64,000 nucleotides of DNA, taken from Devosia chinhatensis (GTDB taxonomy: Bacteria; Pseudomonadota; Alphaproteobacteria; Rhizobiales; Devosiaceae). Below, one piece after another: positions 47,553 to 56,436 of this stretch. A model generated the notes under the pieces. It saw only the letters and a program-made list of their open reading frames with translations. It did no database searches and was not told the origin of the DNA. The position numbers and the translations under genes were made by a program. Within the stretch, counting starts at the first letter, position 1; each line of letters opens with the position of its first letter. Location of the stretch: the NCBI RefSeq assembly GCF_000969445.1, contig NZ_JZEY01000061.1, positions 793,501-857,500 of the forward strand. Direction: 5' to 3'.

Positions 47553-48809
47553 TCAGAGCTTGGCCGCGTCCAGCGTCGTCGCACCCCCGGACCCGATCTG
47601 CCTGATCACGAGGGCATAATCGCTGCGCCCATTGGCGTTGAAGCGGAAGAGCCCGTCTCGTCCGGCAAAGCCGGATGGATTGGTCAGCAGCGCCTGGCTA
47701 TAGGGCGGATTGGCCAGCGACAGCGTGTTCACATTGGCCAGGATCGTCGCCGTATAGGCGATGGTCGCCATTTGCGGTGGCGCGGCGCCGAACTGGCGCT
47801 GGTAATCGGGGCGGATGGCATTGAGCCCGGCGTCGTCGACTGCCGGAAAGATCGCACCGCGCAGCGCCGGATCGGCCAGCAGCGCAGGATCGTTCGCCCA
47901 ATCGGCCGAGCCCACCAATTGCACGAAGTCCTTGTCCACGCCGGTCTGCGCCACCAGCGCGGCAAAACGCGCGGCGCTGGCCCGGTCCGGCAGGAACAGC
48001 GCATCGATCATGCCGCTCTCCATCTGCGGCTTGGCCTGGTTGATGATGCCCTGCGCTTCCGACACGTCGGAAAAAGTATAGACGGCGCCCGGTGAAAATC
48101 CCGCGGCGATGGCCTGTTGGCGGAAGGCCATGGCCAGCGCCTCGCCATAGGGCGTGGCCGGAAAGACGCCCGCCGGTCCGCGCCGCCCCTGGTCGCGGAT
48201 ATAGACCATGGCCCGCTTCATCTCGGTATCGGGCAGGACGTTGAGCACATAGACATTGGGTCCCGCGACCGCGCCATTATTGGCAAAGCCGATCAGCGGA
48301 ATATTGGCTGCCCGCGTGACACTGGCCGCCGCGCTGATCTGCTCGGCAGTCACCGGCCCCAGCACCAGCCTGGCGCCATCCCGGATCGCCGCGCTCGCGG
48401 CGCTGGCCGCGCCTGCCGGGCTCGTGCCGCTATCGCGCAGAAAGATGGTGATGTTCTCCCCGATCGTGGGGCTGGCCTCGATGAAGCCGATGGCCAGCCG
48501 GCTGGCATTGGCCAGGGCCGTTCCCAATTGCGCCAGCGCCGGCTCGCCCGACAGCGGCAAGATCAGCGCCACCGGTACCGGCCCGCGCCCGAAGCGCTGG
48601 GCATTACCCGACGGCATCGGGGTGATCGGAGTTCCCGTGGCGCCCCCGCCAGGTGAGCTCCCCGCTCCCGCGCTTCCCGTGCCCCAGGGCAGGGTCAAGT
48701 TGCGCGAACCCAGTTGAAATGTCCCGCCCGAACACCCGGCAAGAATCGTGGCCAGCCCGATCATCACCGAGCGGCGCGTCCAGTTTGTCGCTTTCGCGTC
48801 ATTACCCAC
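47553..48809 (-). CDS. LppC/LpoA-type penicillin-binding protein activator, lipoprotein
   Basis: 418 residues. The N-terminal lipobox LAGC places the lipidated cysteine at C26 after a twin-arginine-containing stretch (TRRSVMIGLA). A Gly/Ser/Pro-rich linker leads to a periplasmic-binding-protein type I fold (about 75-410) with VALILPLSGEPALAQLG. In enterobacteria LpoA activates PBP1A from the outer membrane; equivalence in this lineage is likely but not proven. Divergent from rsmI. Confidence 0.85.
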   Translation of the reverse strand: MGNDAKATNWTRRSVMIGLATILAGCSGGTFQLGSRNLTLPWGTGSAGAGSSPGGGATGTPITPMPSGNAQRFGRGPVPVALILPLSGEPALAQLGTALANASRLAIGFIEASPTIGENITIFLRDSGTSPAGAASAASAAIRDGARLVLGPVTAEQISAAASVTRAANIPLIGFANNGAVAGPNVYVLNVLPDTEMKRAMVYIRDQGRRGPAGVFPATPYGEALAMAFRQQAIAAGFSPGAVYTFSDVSEAQGIINQAKPQMESGMIDALFLPDRASAARFAALVAQTGVDKDFVQLVGSADWANDPALLADPALRGAIFPAVDDAGLNAIRPDYQRQFGAAPPQMATIAYTATILANVNTLSLANPPYSQALLTNPSGFAGRDGLFRFNANGRSDYALVIRQIGSGGATTLDAAKL

Positions 48810-48892
48810 GGGATGCGATCCTCAACGTGCACAGTCTGTTAACAAAGTCCCTCCAATTCGTTAATCAAGCATTGAGACGAGAAAGGCCGACG

Positions 48893-49780
48893 ATGAGCGC
48901 TGAGAGCAGGGACTATTTCATCGCCGGCAATCGCTTTGCCGCGCCCAGCCTGGCCCCCGGCCTTTATGTCGTGGCCACCCCGATCGGCAATCTGCGCGAC
49001 ATTACCGTGCGGGCGCTGGAGACCCTGGCCGCCGCCGATCTCATTCTCTGCGAAGATACCCGCACCTCCGCCCGTCTCCTCGACCATTACGGCATAACGG
49101 GAAAAAAGCAGGCATTTCATGAACATAACGAGCGCGGCAAGGCCGAGGACATCGCCGGGCGCATCGCCTCGGGCGCCGCGATCGCGCTGATTTCCGATGC
49201 CGGAACCCCGCTCCTTTCCGATCCCGGCTTCCCCCTGATCCGCGCCCTGGCCGAGCAGAACCTGCCGGTCTTTCCCATTCCCGGCGCCTCGGCTCTGCTT
49301 TCCGCTTTGGTCGTGGCGGGTCTCCCCACCGACGCTTTCGCCTTTCACGGCTTTTTGCCCCCCAAAGCCGGCGCGCGGGCCAACACTTTGAAAAAGCACG
49401 TCGATTCACGTGAAACATTGATCTTCTACGAGAGCCCCCGCCGCCTCGCCGACACTTTGAGCGCCATGGCCGAAATCCTCGGCGAGCGCCAGGCAGTCGT
49501 TGCCTTGGAACTGACCAAGCGCTTCGAGCGCACCCATCGGGGCACCCTTGGCGCCTTGGCCGCCGACTTTGCGGATACCGAAACCAAGGGCGAAGCGGTC
49601 ATCGTCGTAGCCGGCGCCGCCGAACCCAGTGCTCCCGCGGCCGAAGATTGGCAGGCAGCCCTCAGGAAAGCTATGCAAATCCAGCCCCTTAGGGCCGCTG
49701 TGGACGAGGTGTCCGGTCGGTTCGGCCTTAAGCGCAAGGAAGTCTATGATGCCGCGCTCGCGCTCAAATCCGCCGGCTGA
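48893..49780 (+). CDS. rsmI: 16S rRNA (cytidine-2'-O) methyltransferase RsmI
   Basis: 295 residues. Tetrapyrrole-methylase fold with GLYVVATPIGNLRDITVRAL, LILCEDTRTSARLL and the SDAGTPLLSDPG loop. It methylates C1402 of 16S rRNA. A parS-like palindrome with GANTC is embedded at 49402-49417. The ATG at 48893 follows GAAAGG; the longer upstream frame is not coding. It overlaps the next gene by 35 bp. Confidence 0.95.
   Translation: MSAESRDYFIAGNRFAAPSLAPGLYVVATPIGNLRDITVRALETLAAADLILCEDTRTSARLLDHYGITGKKQAFHEHNERGKAEDIAGRIASGAAIALISDAGTPLLSDPGFPLIRALAEQNLPVFPIPGASALLSALVVAGLPTDAFAFHGFLPPKAGARANTLKKHVDSRETLIFYESPRRLADTLSAMAEILGERQAVVALELTKRFERTHRGTLGALAADFADTETKGEAVIVVAGAAEPSAPAAEDWQAALRKAMQIQPLRAAVDEVSGRFGLKRKEVYDAALALKSAG
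49402..49417. promoter_or_regulatory. parS-like site with embedded GANTC inside rsmI
   Basis: CGATTCACGTGAAACA carries the shared GATTCACGTGAAAC core. It lies about 36 kb from the putative origin, inside a coding sequence. Confidence 0.68.
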
Positions 49781-50135
49781 GCGGCGCCTTGCGGCCGAAA
49801 AACGCGGTCATCGCGGCGAAAGGCTCGCCACTCTGTTCCTTCAGGCCAAGCTCTATCGCCTGCGGCAAACCCGCTTTCGCACGCCCGTGGGTGAGATTGA
49901 TATCATCGCGGAAAAGCACGGCACCATCGTCTTCATCGAGGTCAAAAGCCGTAGCCGCCGGGCTGATGAGGCTACGGCCCTGGGCGCGGTCAACCAGGCG
50001 CGCATCGCCCGCGCCGCGCAGTACTGGCTCACCCGCCACCCTTCCGAAAGCGGCAAGGACATGCGCTTCGACGTGATTTTCCTTGCACCCGGCCGCTGGC
50101 CGCGCCATCTCATCAATGCCTTTTCCGCTGTCTGA
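49746..50135 (+). CDS. yraN: YraN/UPF0102-family nuclease-like protein
   Basis: 129 residues. The core GEIDIIAEKHGTIVFIEVKSRSR contains the D...ExK signature of the PD-(D/E)xK nuclease superfamily. The cellular role is unknown. It overlaps the rsmI 3' end, a linkage seen throughout proteobacteria. Two adjacent ATG codons (49746 and 49749) could serve as start. gshB follows by 10 bp. Confidence 0.88.
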   Translation: MMPRSRSNPPAERRLAAEKRGHRGERLATLFLQAKLYRLRQTRFRTPVGEIDIIAEKHGTIVFIEVKSRSRRADEATALGAVNQARIARAAQYWLTRHPSESGKDMRFDVIFLAPGRWPRHLINAFSAV

Positions 50136-50145
50136 GTGATCCCCC

Positions 50146-51090
50146 ATGAGCCTCAAAGTCGCCGTCCAGATGGACCACGTCGCCACCATCAATCCAAAGG
50201 GCGATTCGACCTTCGCCATGATGCTGGAGGCGCAGGCGCGCGGGCATGAGCTGCTCCATTATACGCCCGACACACTCTCGCTGAACGGCAGCGTCGTCTC
50301 CGCGCTGGCCCAGCCGATCACCGTCACCGATGCCGAAAAGGGCCTGCACTTTACGCTCGGAGACGCGCGGCGCGTCGATCTTTCGACCCAGGACGTGGTG
50401 CTGATGCGCCAAGACCCGCCCTTCGACATGAACTATATCACGCTCACGCATCTGCTCGAGCGTCTCCACCCCAAGACCCTGGTGGTCAATCCGCCTGCCG
50501 CCGTGCGCAATGCGCCAGAAAAAATCCTCGTCACCGAATTTCCCGAATTGATGCCGCCCACTTTGGTGACCCGTGACCGGGCCGAAATCCAGGCCTTCCG
50601 CAAGCAACACGGCAACATCATCGTCAAGCCGCTCTACGGCAATGGCGGCGCCGGCGTCTTCTTCATCCAGGAAGGCGACCACAATCTCGCCAGCCTGCTC
50701 GAATTGTTCGAAGCCAATTACCGCGAACCCTTCATGGTGCAGCGCTACCTGCCCGACGTCCGCAAGGGCGACAAGCGCATCATTATCATCGATGGCGAAC
50801 CGGTCATGGGCCTCAACCGCATCCCGGCCGATGGCGAGGCGCGCTCCAACATGCATGTGGGTGGTCGTCCCGAACTGTCGCCCCTCACCGCGCGCGAACA
50901 GGAGATTTGTGCGGCCATCGGCCCGGCGCTCAAGGAGCGGGACATGATCTTTGTCGGCATCGACGTGATCGGCGGCTATCTCACCGAAATCAACGTCACC
51001 TCGCCCACCGGCATCCGCGAGATCAAGCGCTTTGGCGGCCCGGATATTGCGGTACTCATCTGGGACGCTATCGAAAAACGGCGCGGCTGA
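50146..51090 (+). CDS. gshB: Glutathione synthetase
   Basis: ATP-grasp ligase joining gamma-glutamylcysteine and glycine; 314 residues. It begins [24 protein letters not shown], where substrate contacts lie. The ATP-grasp core has [36 protein letters not shown] and the C-terminal [13 protein letters not shown]. It is the last gene of the rsmI-yraN-gshB operon. A strong hairpin separates it from marC. Confidence 0.97.
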   Translation: MSLKVAVQMDHVATINPKGDSTFAMMLEAQARGHELLHYTPDTLSLNGSVVSALAQPITVTDAEKGLHFTLGDARRVDLSTQDVVLMRQDPPFDMNYITLTHLLERLHPKTLVVNPPAAVRNAPEKILVTEFPELMPPTLVTRDRAEIQAFRKQHGNIIVKPLYGNGGAGVFFIQEGDHNLASLLELFEANYREPFMVQRYLPDVRKGDKRIIIIDGEPVMGLNRIPADGEARSNMHVGGRPELSPLTAREQEICAAIGPALKERDMIFVGIDVIGGYLTEINVTSPTGIREIKRFGGPDIAVLIWDAIEKRRG

Positions 51091-51106
51091 GCCGGGCTTG
51101 GCGGAC

Positions 51107-51140
51107 GGACCCAAATGCCCTAGTCGTGGGCTTTGGGTCC
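51107..51140 (+). other. 13-bp hairpin between gshB and marC
   Basis: GGACCCAAA and GCCC (51107-51120, with one bulged T) pair with GGGC and TTTGGGTCC (51128-51140) around a 7-nt loop. The hairpin ends directly against the marC Shine-Dalgarno GGGGA. With no U-run it is more likely a processing or translation-control element than a terminator. Confidence 0.55.
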
Positions 51141-51150
51141 GGGGACGATC

Positions 51151-51774
51151 ATGAACACATTCCTCGTCGCATTCGCCACCTTGTTCGCCACGGTGGGCGT
51201 CGCCGACATCGCCTTTATCTTTGCCGCTCTGACCAAGGATAATACGGCAGCCCAGCGCCGCACCTTTGCCACGCGCGGCGTGCTGGTGGCGCTGGCAATC
51301 CTGTTGTTCTTCGCGGTCCTGGGCAATGCCATTCTCGATGTCTTCGGCATCACCATCCCCGCCCTGCGCACGGCCGGCGGCATTCTGCTGCTGCTGATCG
51401 CCATCGACATGGTCTTTGCCCGGCATTCCGGGGGCACCGGCACCACCGATGAGGAAGAGATCGAGGCCCGCCAGAGCCACGACATTTCCGTCTTTCCCCT
51501 CGCCATGCCGCTCATGGCCGGGCCCGGCGCCATCAGTGCGGTGATCCTGCTGACGACCGGCGCGCAAAGCGATCTCGAATTCTGGCTGGTCTTGGCAGCC
51601 ATCGTCGTGATCCTGGCGCTGTGCTGGCTGACGCTTCTGATCGCCATTCCCATCCAGCGGCTGCTGGGCCTCACCGGCCTTTCGGTGGTGTCGCGCGTCG
51701 TCGGCATTCTTCTCGCCGCGCTGGCAGTGCAGTTCGTTTTCGACGGTATCAGGGCCAGCGGTCTCCTGGGCTGA
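51151..51774 (+). CDS. MarC/UPF0056-family membrane protein
   Basis: 207 residues with six transmembrane helices (about 3-25, 43-62, 66-88, 114-135, 145-170, 185-203). The conserved FPLAMPLMAGPGAISAVILL in the fourth helix is the family hallmark. Function unknown; the older link to antibiotic resistance has been dropped. The ATG at 51151 follows GGGGA, directly after a strong hairpin. Confidence 0.88.
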   Translation: MNTFLVAFATLFATVGVADIAFIFAALTKDNTAAQRRTFATRGVLVALAILLFFAVLGNAILDVFGITIPALRTAGGILLLLIAIDMVFARHSGGTGTTDEEEIEARQSHDISVFPLAMPLMAGPGAISAVILLTTGAQSDLEFWLVLAAIVVILALCWLTLLIAIPIQRLLGLTGLSVVSRVVGILLAALAVQFVFDGIRASGLLG

Positions 51775-51804
51775 GATCGCCGGCCTTTATGGCAAATTGC
51801 GGCA

Positions 51805-51819
51805 TTAAGTCTTTCTTAA
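51805..51819 (+). promoter_or_regulatory. CtrA-type binding site upstream of the secreted micro-peptide
   Basis: TTAAGTCTTTCTTAA is an exact TTAA-N7-TTAA. It lies 66 bp before the micro-ORF start, just upstream of a possible -35 hexamer TTGACC (51828-51833). Confidence 0.55.
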
Positions 51820-51885
51820 GCCTGTCGTTGACCCAGGAACCGGCCGGACGCACAAATCCTCCAGCATTGTCGTGGGAGGCTTCAC

Positions 51886-51993
51886 ATGCGTCTGGCTGCA
51901 GCCCTGTTTCTGTTGATCGTCGCCATGATGGCGACAGCACCATCCAACGCCATCAATAGCCGCCCGGTCCCGGTCGCCGCTGCCGTCTACTGA
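51886..51993 (+). CDS. 35-residue secreted micro-peptide (novel small ORF)
   Basis: A strong Shine-Dalgarno GGGAGG (51874-51879) stands 6 bp before an ATG. The peptide has a textbook signal sequence: MRLAAALFLLIVAMM, then ATAPSNA with a signal-peptidase-like site. That leaves a mature peptide of about 13 residues, INSRPVPVAAAVY. The stop TGA at 51991-51993 overlaps the end of the convergent SGNH hydrolase by 7 bp. A CtrA-type box lies upstream. No family is recognised. It may be a small periplasmic or exported peptide, or a recently arisen ORF. Confidence 0.6.
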   Translation: MRLAAALFLLIVAMMATAPSNAINSRPVPVAAAVY

Positions 51994-53177
51994 GGAACAG
52001 CCGTCTCATCCGGGCTGTCGGCACTGATGCCCACGCCGAAGGCATCGACGCGACCCGCTGGCGCCTTAAACAATTGCTCTAGCGAGAAGCCCTGCGTGTT
52101 CGGCTGCGTCCCTGCGGCCATGACCAGGTCATTTGCTCTTTGCGGGACCCGGCTGAGCGGAATGACTGCGCCGGCAACTTCCAGAAGTCGGATCTGGCCC
52201 AGCCCCTGATAAGGTGGCCGCAACAGGCTGGCCGCATCGGTGCCGTTGAGCGGATCGGCGATCGCAAGGCTGATGCCGCCTCCGCGATAGAAGGTGCGAA
52301 TGGACTGGCTGATATAAAAGGCCACCTTGTCCGATCCGGCGCTGGAAAAATGGATGCCGTCATCCTTGCGCATGAGCGCGTTCTGCCCGCTGACATCGGG
52401 TCCATAGGCGGAATAGCGGCCATCCTCGCCGACGAAACGATCATAGATATCGAGAAATTCGGCTCCGGCCGAGAAGGCCGCCAGCTTCTGCAAGGCGCTG
52501 ATCTGGGTAATGGCGGCGGAATATTCCGAACGCGACATGGGCGGCAGGCCCAGCCAGATCACCGGCTTGCGGGCCGCCCGCAATTGCCCCAGAAAGCCGT
52601 TGAGCCTCGACTGGTATGCATTGGTCCAGCCCTCGCTTAGCGCCGGATAGGTCTGCCCGTTGGCGCGGATTTCCTGCCGGTCGTTGATGCCGATGATCAC
52701 CACGGCAATGTCGAAGCTGTCTTCCGCAATCTGCTCGGCCAGCGCTCCGTTCCAGTCGAAGTAGTCGTCCCGCACGAAGCCGGATGAGCTGACGCCCTGC
52801 CCCAGGACGACGAGATTGGGATCCTCTGCATAAAAGCGCTCCAGGGCCCGCGACAGGTCGATGGCTAGGGAGTCTCCGAACACGGCGAGCCGCGTCGCGT
52901 CCGCGGCCTTGTCGATAGTGGGCTTGGGTGGCGGCAGGGCTGCGGAAGCCGGCGGAGCCGGTGCCCGCGCCGGAGCGCTCTGGCGAGGCTGGGATTGCTG
53001 CACCGGGGCGCGCGGTGCCGGTTCCTCGCCAAAGAGCAGGTCGAACAGGGTGCGTCGCCGCGGCTCGGACTGCTGGGCAACCAGCACGCGTTCGTCCGAT
53101 TGCGCCTGCGCCAGTATGGGCGTCGCATCCGTCAAAGCAACGAGGCAGACCAGAAAGACCAGGAAAAAGCGCTTCAT
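51987..53177 (-). CDS. Secreted SGNH/GDSL hydrolase (DUF459-type)
   Basis: 396 residues. A signal peptide (about 1-23) is followed by a Pro/Gln/Ala-rich linker (about 50-90). The SGNH domain has block I VFGDSLAID with the nucleophile S103 and a GINDRQ block III. The Asp-His pair is in DGIHFSSAGSDKVA. Family members may deacetylate or remodel envelope polysaccharides. The ATG at 53177 is chosen because it starts the signal peptide; the longer frame adds 12 non-conserved residues. It lies downstream of a lytic transglycosylase on the same strand. Confidence 0.83.
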   Translation of the reverse strand: MKRFFLVFLVCLVALTDATPILAQAQSDERVLVAQQSEPRRRTLFDLLFGEEPAPRAPVQQSQPRQSAPARAPAPPASAALPPPKPTIDKAADATRLAVFGDSLAIDLSRALERFYAEDPNLVVLGQGVSSSGFVRDDYFDWNGALAEQIAEDSFDIAVVIIGINDRQEIRANGQTYPALSEGWTNAYQSRLNGFLGQLRAARKPVIWLGLPPMSRSEYSAAITQISALQKLAAFSAGAEFLDIYDRFVGEDGRYSAYGPDVSGQNALMRKDDGIHFSSAGSDKVAFYISQSIRTFYRGGGISLAIADPLNGTDAASLLRPPYQGLGQIRLLEVAGAVIPLSRVPQRANDLVMAAGTQPNTQGFSLEQLFKAPAGRVDAFGVGISADSPDETAVPQ

Positions 53178-53249
53178 CGACACGTCCAGTTGTTCTGTCT
53201 CGCGTTCTAGCACCTGGCCTGAGCCAAGGCCACGGCGCTCCCGCGGCCG

Positions 53250-54446
53250 TTACCGGGTGGCGCGCATCAGGGCCTCATAGGCCGCGCGGGTCACGAAACC
53301 ATCGGCCGGTTCGCCCTGCAAGGCTTGGAAACGGGCATAGGCTGCCTGGGTAATGGGGCCGATCCGGCCGTCGACGGCGCCGTCATAAAGGCCCAGAGAC
53401 TTGAGAGCATCTTGGATGGCTTGACGCTGCCCCAGATCGGGAAAGCGCGTTTCGCGCGGCCAGGGCGCGATAAAAGGTCCGCCGCCCTTGAGCCTGTCCG
53501 TCAGGTGCGCCACGGCCAGCGCATAGCTGTCGGAGAAGTTATAGCCCTTGAGCACCAGATAATTGCCGGTCATCAAAAACGCCGGTCCCCGCTGCCCCGC
53601 TGGGAGATAGAGAAAGACCGGAACGGATGGATCGCTGAAGGCGCGCCCTGAGACACGCTCGATACCCCGTTCGGCAAAAAAGCTGATTGGCCGCAGGGCG
53701 TCACGATTGGCCAGAAGCAGATCGAAACCATCAGGCACGCGAACCTCGAAACCCCAGTCGAAGCCCGGTTGATAGCCGAGCCGCCGCAGATAGACGGCGC
53801 TGGTGGCCAGGGCATCGGGCAGCGACGCGTGCAGATCGACACGCCCATCGCCATCCCCGTCGGTGCCATTGGCCAGAACATTGCTGGGATTGACCTGCAG
53901 ATGCCCGATCGCTCCGGCCCAGGAGCCGACCGGCGACACGCCGTCATTGGCGGCCGCAAGTTTTAGTGCGGCGATAAAATCGGCCTTGTCCTCGATGAAC
54001 CGGCTGCGCCTCTGCCAGGCCACCGTCGCCAGCGAACGCACAATGGGGCGGATCAGACCTTCATTGGAAAGCACCGCGCCGTAATCGGTTTCCATGCCCC
54101 AGATGGCGCCAAGCAAGAAGGGGTCGACGCCATAGCGTGCCCCGATCGCGGCAAAGAGCGCCGAATGGCGCGCTAAAGCGGCCCGGCCTCGCTCGATGCG
54201 ACCATTGGTCAGCCTCGTGTCGAGATAATCCCAGACCGGCGTGGTGAATTCGGGCTGGGTTTCGACCAGTGAAGGCACGCGCGGATCGGGCGTCAGACCC
54301 GAAGTCAGCCGGTCATAGACACTGGCGGAAACACCATTGCCCAACGCCTCGGCGCGGAACTGGGCGATGAAGGTCTCAAAGCTGTCCTGCGGCTGTGCGA
54401 GTGCAGCGCCGCAAAGCAGAAGCCAGAACAGAGCCGCCAGCCGCAT
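53250..54446 (-). CDS. Lytic murein transglycosylase (MltB family) with C-terminal peptidoglycan-binding domain
   Basis: 398 residues. Signal peptide (about 1-17), then the SLT_2/MltB domain with catalytic E119 in GAIWGMETDYG. The later GSWAGAIGHLQVNPSNVL keeps the family glutamine but changes neighbouring residues from the usual GQFMPS. A C-terminal PG_binding_1 domain (about 330-395) has LGLYDGAVDGRIGPITQAAYARFQ. It cleaves glycan strands with 1,6-anhydro product formation. No lipobox is seen, so it is probably soluble periplasmic. Confidence 0.93.
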   Translation of the reverse strand: MRLAALFWLLLCGAALAQPQDSFETFIAQFRAEALGNGVSASVYDRLTSGLTPDPRVPSLVETQPEFTTPVWDYLDTRLTNGRIERGRAALARHSALFAAIGARYGVDPFLLGAIWGMETDYGAVLSNEGLIRPIVRSLATVAWQRRSRFIEDKADFIAALKLAAANDGVSPVGSWAGAIGHLQVNPSNVLANGTDGDGDGRVDLHASLPDALATSAVYLRRLGYQPGFDWGFEVRVPDGFDLLLANRDALRPISFFAERGIERVSGRAFSDPSVPVFLYLPAGQRGPAFLMTGNYLVLKGYNFSDSYALAVAHLTDRLKGGGPFIAPWPRETRFPDLGQRQAIQDALKSLGLYDGAVDGRIGPITQAAYARFQALQGEPADGFVTRAAYEALMRATR

Positions 54447-54455
54447 CGCTGTCCC

Positions 54456-55442
54456 CTATCGGTTTCGGGTCATGAGGTGGCGTTCCCAGGCATAGGCGGT
54501 TTCGACGATTTCGCGGAGGTCGTCGTGCTGGGGCGCCCAGCCCAGGAGCTGGCGTACCTTTTCGCCCGTCGCGGTGATCGAGGCCGGGTCGCCGGCCCGG
54601 CGCGGGGCTTCGTCGGCCCGCAGCGCGACGCCCGATACGGCACGAACCGTATCGACCACTTCGCGCACCGAATAGCCCCTGCCATAGGCGCAATTGAGCG
54701 TTGTGCTCTCGCCACCCCGGCGCAGATGGCCCAGAAGCAGGCTATGGGCCGCGATCAGGTCGGTGACGTGGATATAGTCACGCACGCAGGTGCCGTCCGG
54801 CGTCTCGTAATCGGTGCCGAAAATGTTCATTTTCTCGCGCTGGCCCAGCGCTGTCTGGCAGGCCACCTTGATCAGATGCGTGGCTTCGGGCGTCGATTGG
54901 CCCGAGCGCTTGCCGGGGTCGGCGCCAGCAACGTTGAAATACCGCAAGACGCCATAGGTGATGGGATGGGCTGCGGCCACGTCAGCCAGCATCCATTCGG
55001 TCATCAGTTTGGACCGGCCATAGGGCGAGAGCGGCTGGAGCGGAGTTTCCTCGACCACCGGGGCCAGCCCGGTCATGCCATAGACGGCCGCGGTGGAGGA
55101 AAACAGGAAATGCTTGACCCCACCCCTGACGGCCGCCTCGATCAGGTTGCGAGAGGTGGTAGTGTTGTTGGCATAATATTTGAGCGGATTGCTGACCGAT
55201 TCCGGCACGACGATGGAGCCGGCGAAATGCACGATCTCGGAGATGCCGTATTTTTCGATGAGCCGGCAAACCAGATCGATGTCGCCGGCATCGCCCACCT
55301 CAAAGTGGGCACGCCCGTCAATGGCCCAGTCAAAGCCGGTCACCAGATTGTCGAGCACCACGACGTCTTCGCCCGCGTCGGTGAGGTTGAGCACCATGTG
55401 GCTGCCGATATAGCCGGCCCCGCCGGTTACCAGGACGGTCAT
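54456..55442 (-). CDS. galE: UDP-glucose 4-epimerase
   Basis: Interconverts UDP-glucose and UDP-galactose for envelope glycans; 328 residues. The NAD-binding GGAGYIGS is at 7-14. The catalytic residues S116, Y141 and K145 are in FSSTAAVYG and [17 protein letters not shown] and [12 protein letters not shown] are family motifs. Divergent from galU with 100 bp between starts, so the two UDP-sugar genes may share control. Confidence 0.96.
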   Translation of the reverse strand: MTVLVTGGAGYIGSHMVLNLTDAGEDVVVLDNLVTGFDWAIDGRAHFEVGDAGDIDLVCRLIEKYGISEIVHFAGSIVVPESVSNPLKYYANNTTTSRNLIEAAVRGGVKHFLFSSTAAVYGMTGLAPVVEETPLQPLSPYGRSKLMTEWMLADVAAAHPITYGVLRYFNVAGADPGKRSGQSTPEATHLIKVACQTALGQREKMNIFGTDYETPDGTCVRDYIHVTDLIAAHSLLLGHLRRGGESTTLNCAYGRGYSVREVVDTVRAVSGVALRADEAPRRAGDPASITATGEKVRQLLGWAPQHDDLREIVETAYAWERHLMTRNR

Positions 55443-55542
55443 GCTATGGTTCCTGTCGAAGAGTGAAATTCGCGCGCAACGATATGGGCCATACGTTGAT
55501 TTAGCTTTACGTCCGCATACTTTGCCAAGGGAGATATCATAC

Positions 55543-56427
55543 GTGTCCAGACGCGTCCGCACCGCCGTTTTTCCTGTCGCCGGCCTCGGCACCCGGTTCC
55601 TGCCGGCCACCAAGGCCATGCCCAAGGAAATGCTGACAGTGGTGGATCGTCCACTGATCCAGTATGCCGTCGACGAAGCCCGCGAGGCCGGCATTGAGCA
55701 TTTCGTCTTCGTCACCGGCCGCAACAAGGGCGTCATTGAAGATCACTTCGACCGCCAGTTCGAACTGGAGGCGACCCTGGAAGCCCGGGGCAAAACGCCG
55801 GCCCTGGACGAACTGCGCCAAGACCTGCCTTCGGCCGGGCGGACCAGCTTCACCCGCCAGCAGGAGCCCTTGGGCCTGGGCCACGCGGTCTGGTGCGCAC
55901 GCGACATTGTCGGCGATCAGCCCTTCGCTCTGCTTCTGCCCGACATGGTTTTTCGCGCAAAGCCCGGCGTGCTCAGGCAGATGATGGACAGCTATAATGA
56001 GCGCGGCGGCAATATCGTGGGTGTCGAGGAATGCGACTGGGCCGACGTGTCGTCCTATGGCCTCGTCGTACGCGGAGCAGGTGATGATCGCGGCTTCGAC
56101 ATCGATGGCATGGTCGAAAAGCCCAAACGCGAGGATGCCCCCTCGAACCTGTTCATCTCCGGTCGCTATATCCTCCAGCCCGAGATCTTCTCGCTTCTGG
56201 CCGAGCAGACCAAGGGCGCTGGCGGCGAGATCCAGCTCACCGATGCCATGCAGACCCTGATGCAGCGCCAGAAGTTTTCCGGGGTCAAATACGAGGGCAA
56301 GGTGTTTGACTGCGGCGCCAAGTTGGGCTTCCTGACGGCCAATGTTGTCTTCGCCCTCGACAGGGACGATATCCGCGACGGTTTCCTCAAGGAATTGCGT
56401 AAGCTCGATCTCGAGGAAAGGCTCTGA
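55543..56427 (+). CDS. galU: UTP--glucose-1-phosphate uridylyltransferase
   Basis: Makes UDP-glucose; 294 residues. The nucleotidyltransferase motif [18 protein letters not shown] is at about 14-31. It has the conserved [14 protein letters not shown] and [24 protein letters not shown] loop. The start is a GTG at 55543 preceded by AAGGGAG; an upstream ATG would add non-conserved residues. It provides substrate for the neighbouring GalE. Confidence 0.96.
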   Translation: MSRRVRTAVFPVAGLGTRFLPATKAMPKEMLTVVDRPLIQYAVDEAREAGIEHFVFVTGRNKGVIEDHFDRQFELEATLEARGKTPALDELRQDLPSAGRTSFTRQQEPLGLGHAVWCARDIVGDQPFALLLPDMVFRAKPGVLRQMMDSYNERGGNIVGVEECDWADVSSYGLVVRGAGDDRGFDIDGMVEKPKREDAPSNLFISGRYILQPEIFSLLAEQTKGAGGEIQLTDAMQTLMQRQKFSGVKYEGKVFDCGAKLGFLTANVVFALDRDDIRDGFLKELRKLDLEERL

Positions 56428-56436
56428 GAGCCCCGA

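Noticed and set aside
48838..48873. Paired TTAA motifs between the LppC gene and rsmI as a CtrA site
   Set aside because: The two TTAA elements are about 18 bp apart, not 7, so they do not fit the CtrA spacing.
55443..55736. Extended galE frame
   Set aside because: Upstream residues lie across the galU start on the opposite strand and are not conserved; the ATG at 55442 starts the NAD-binding fold.
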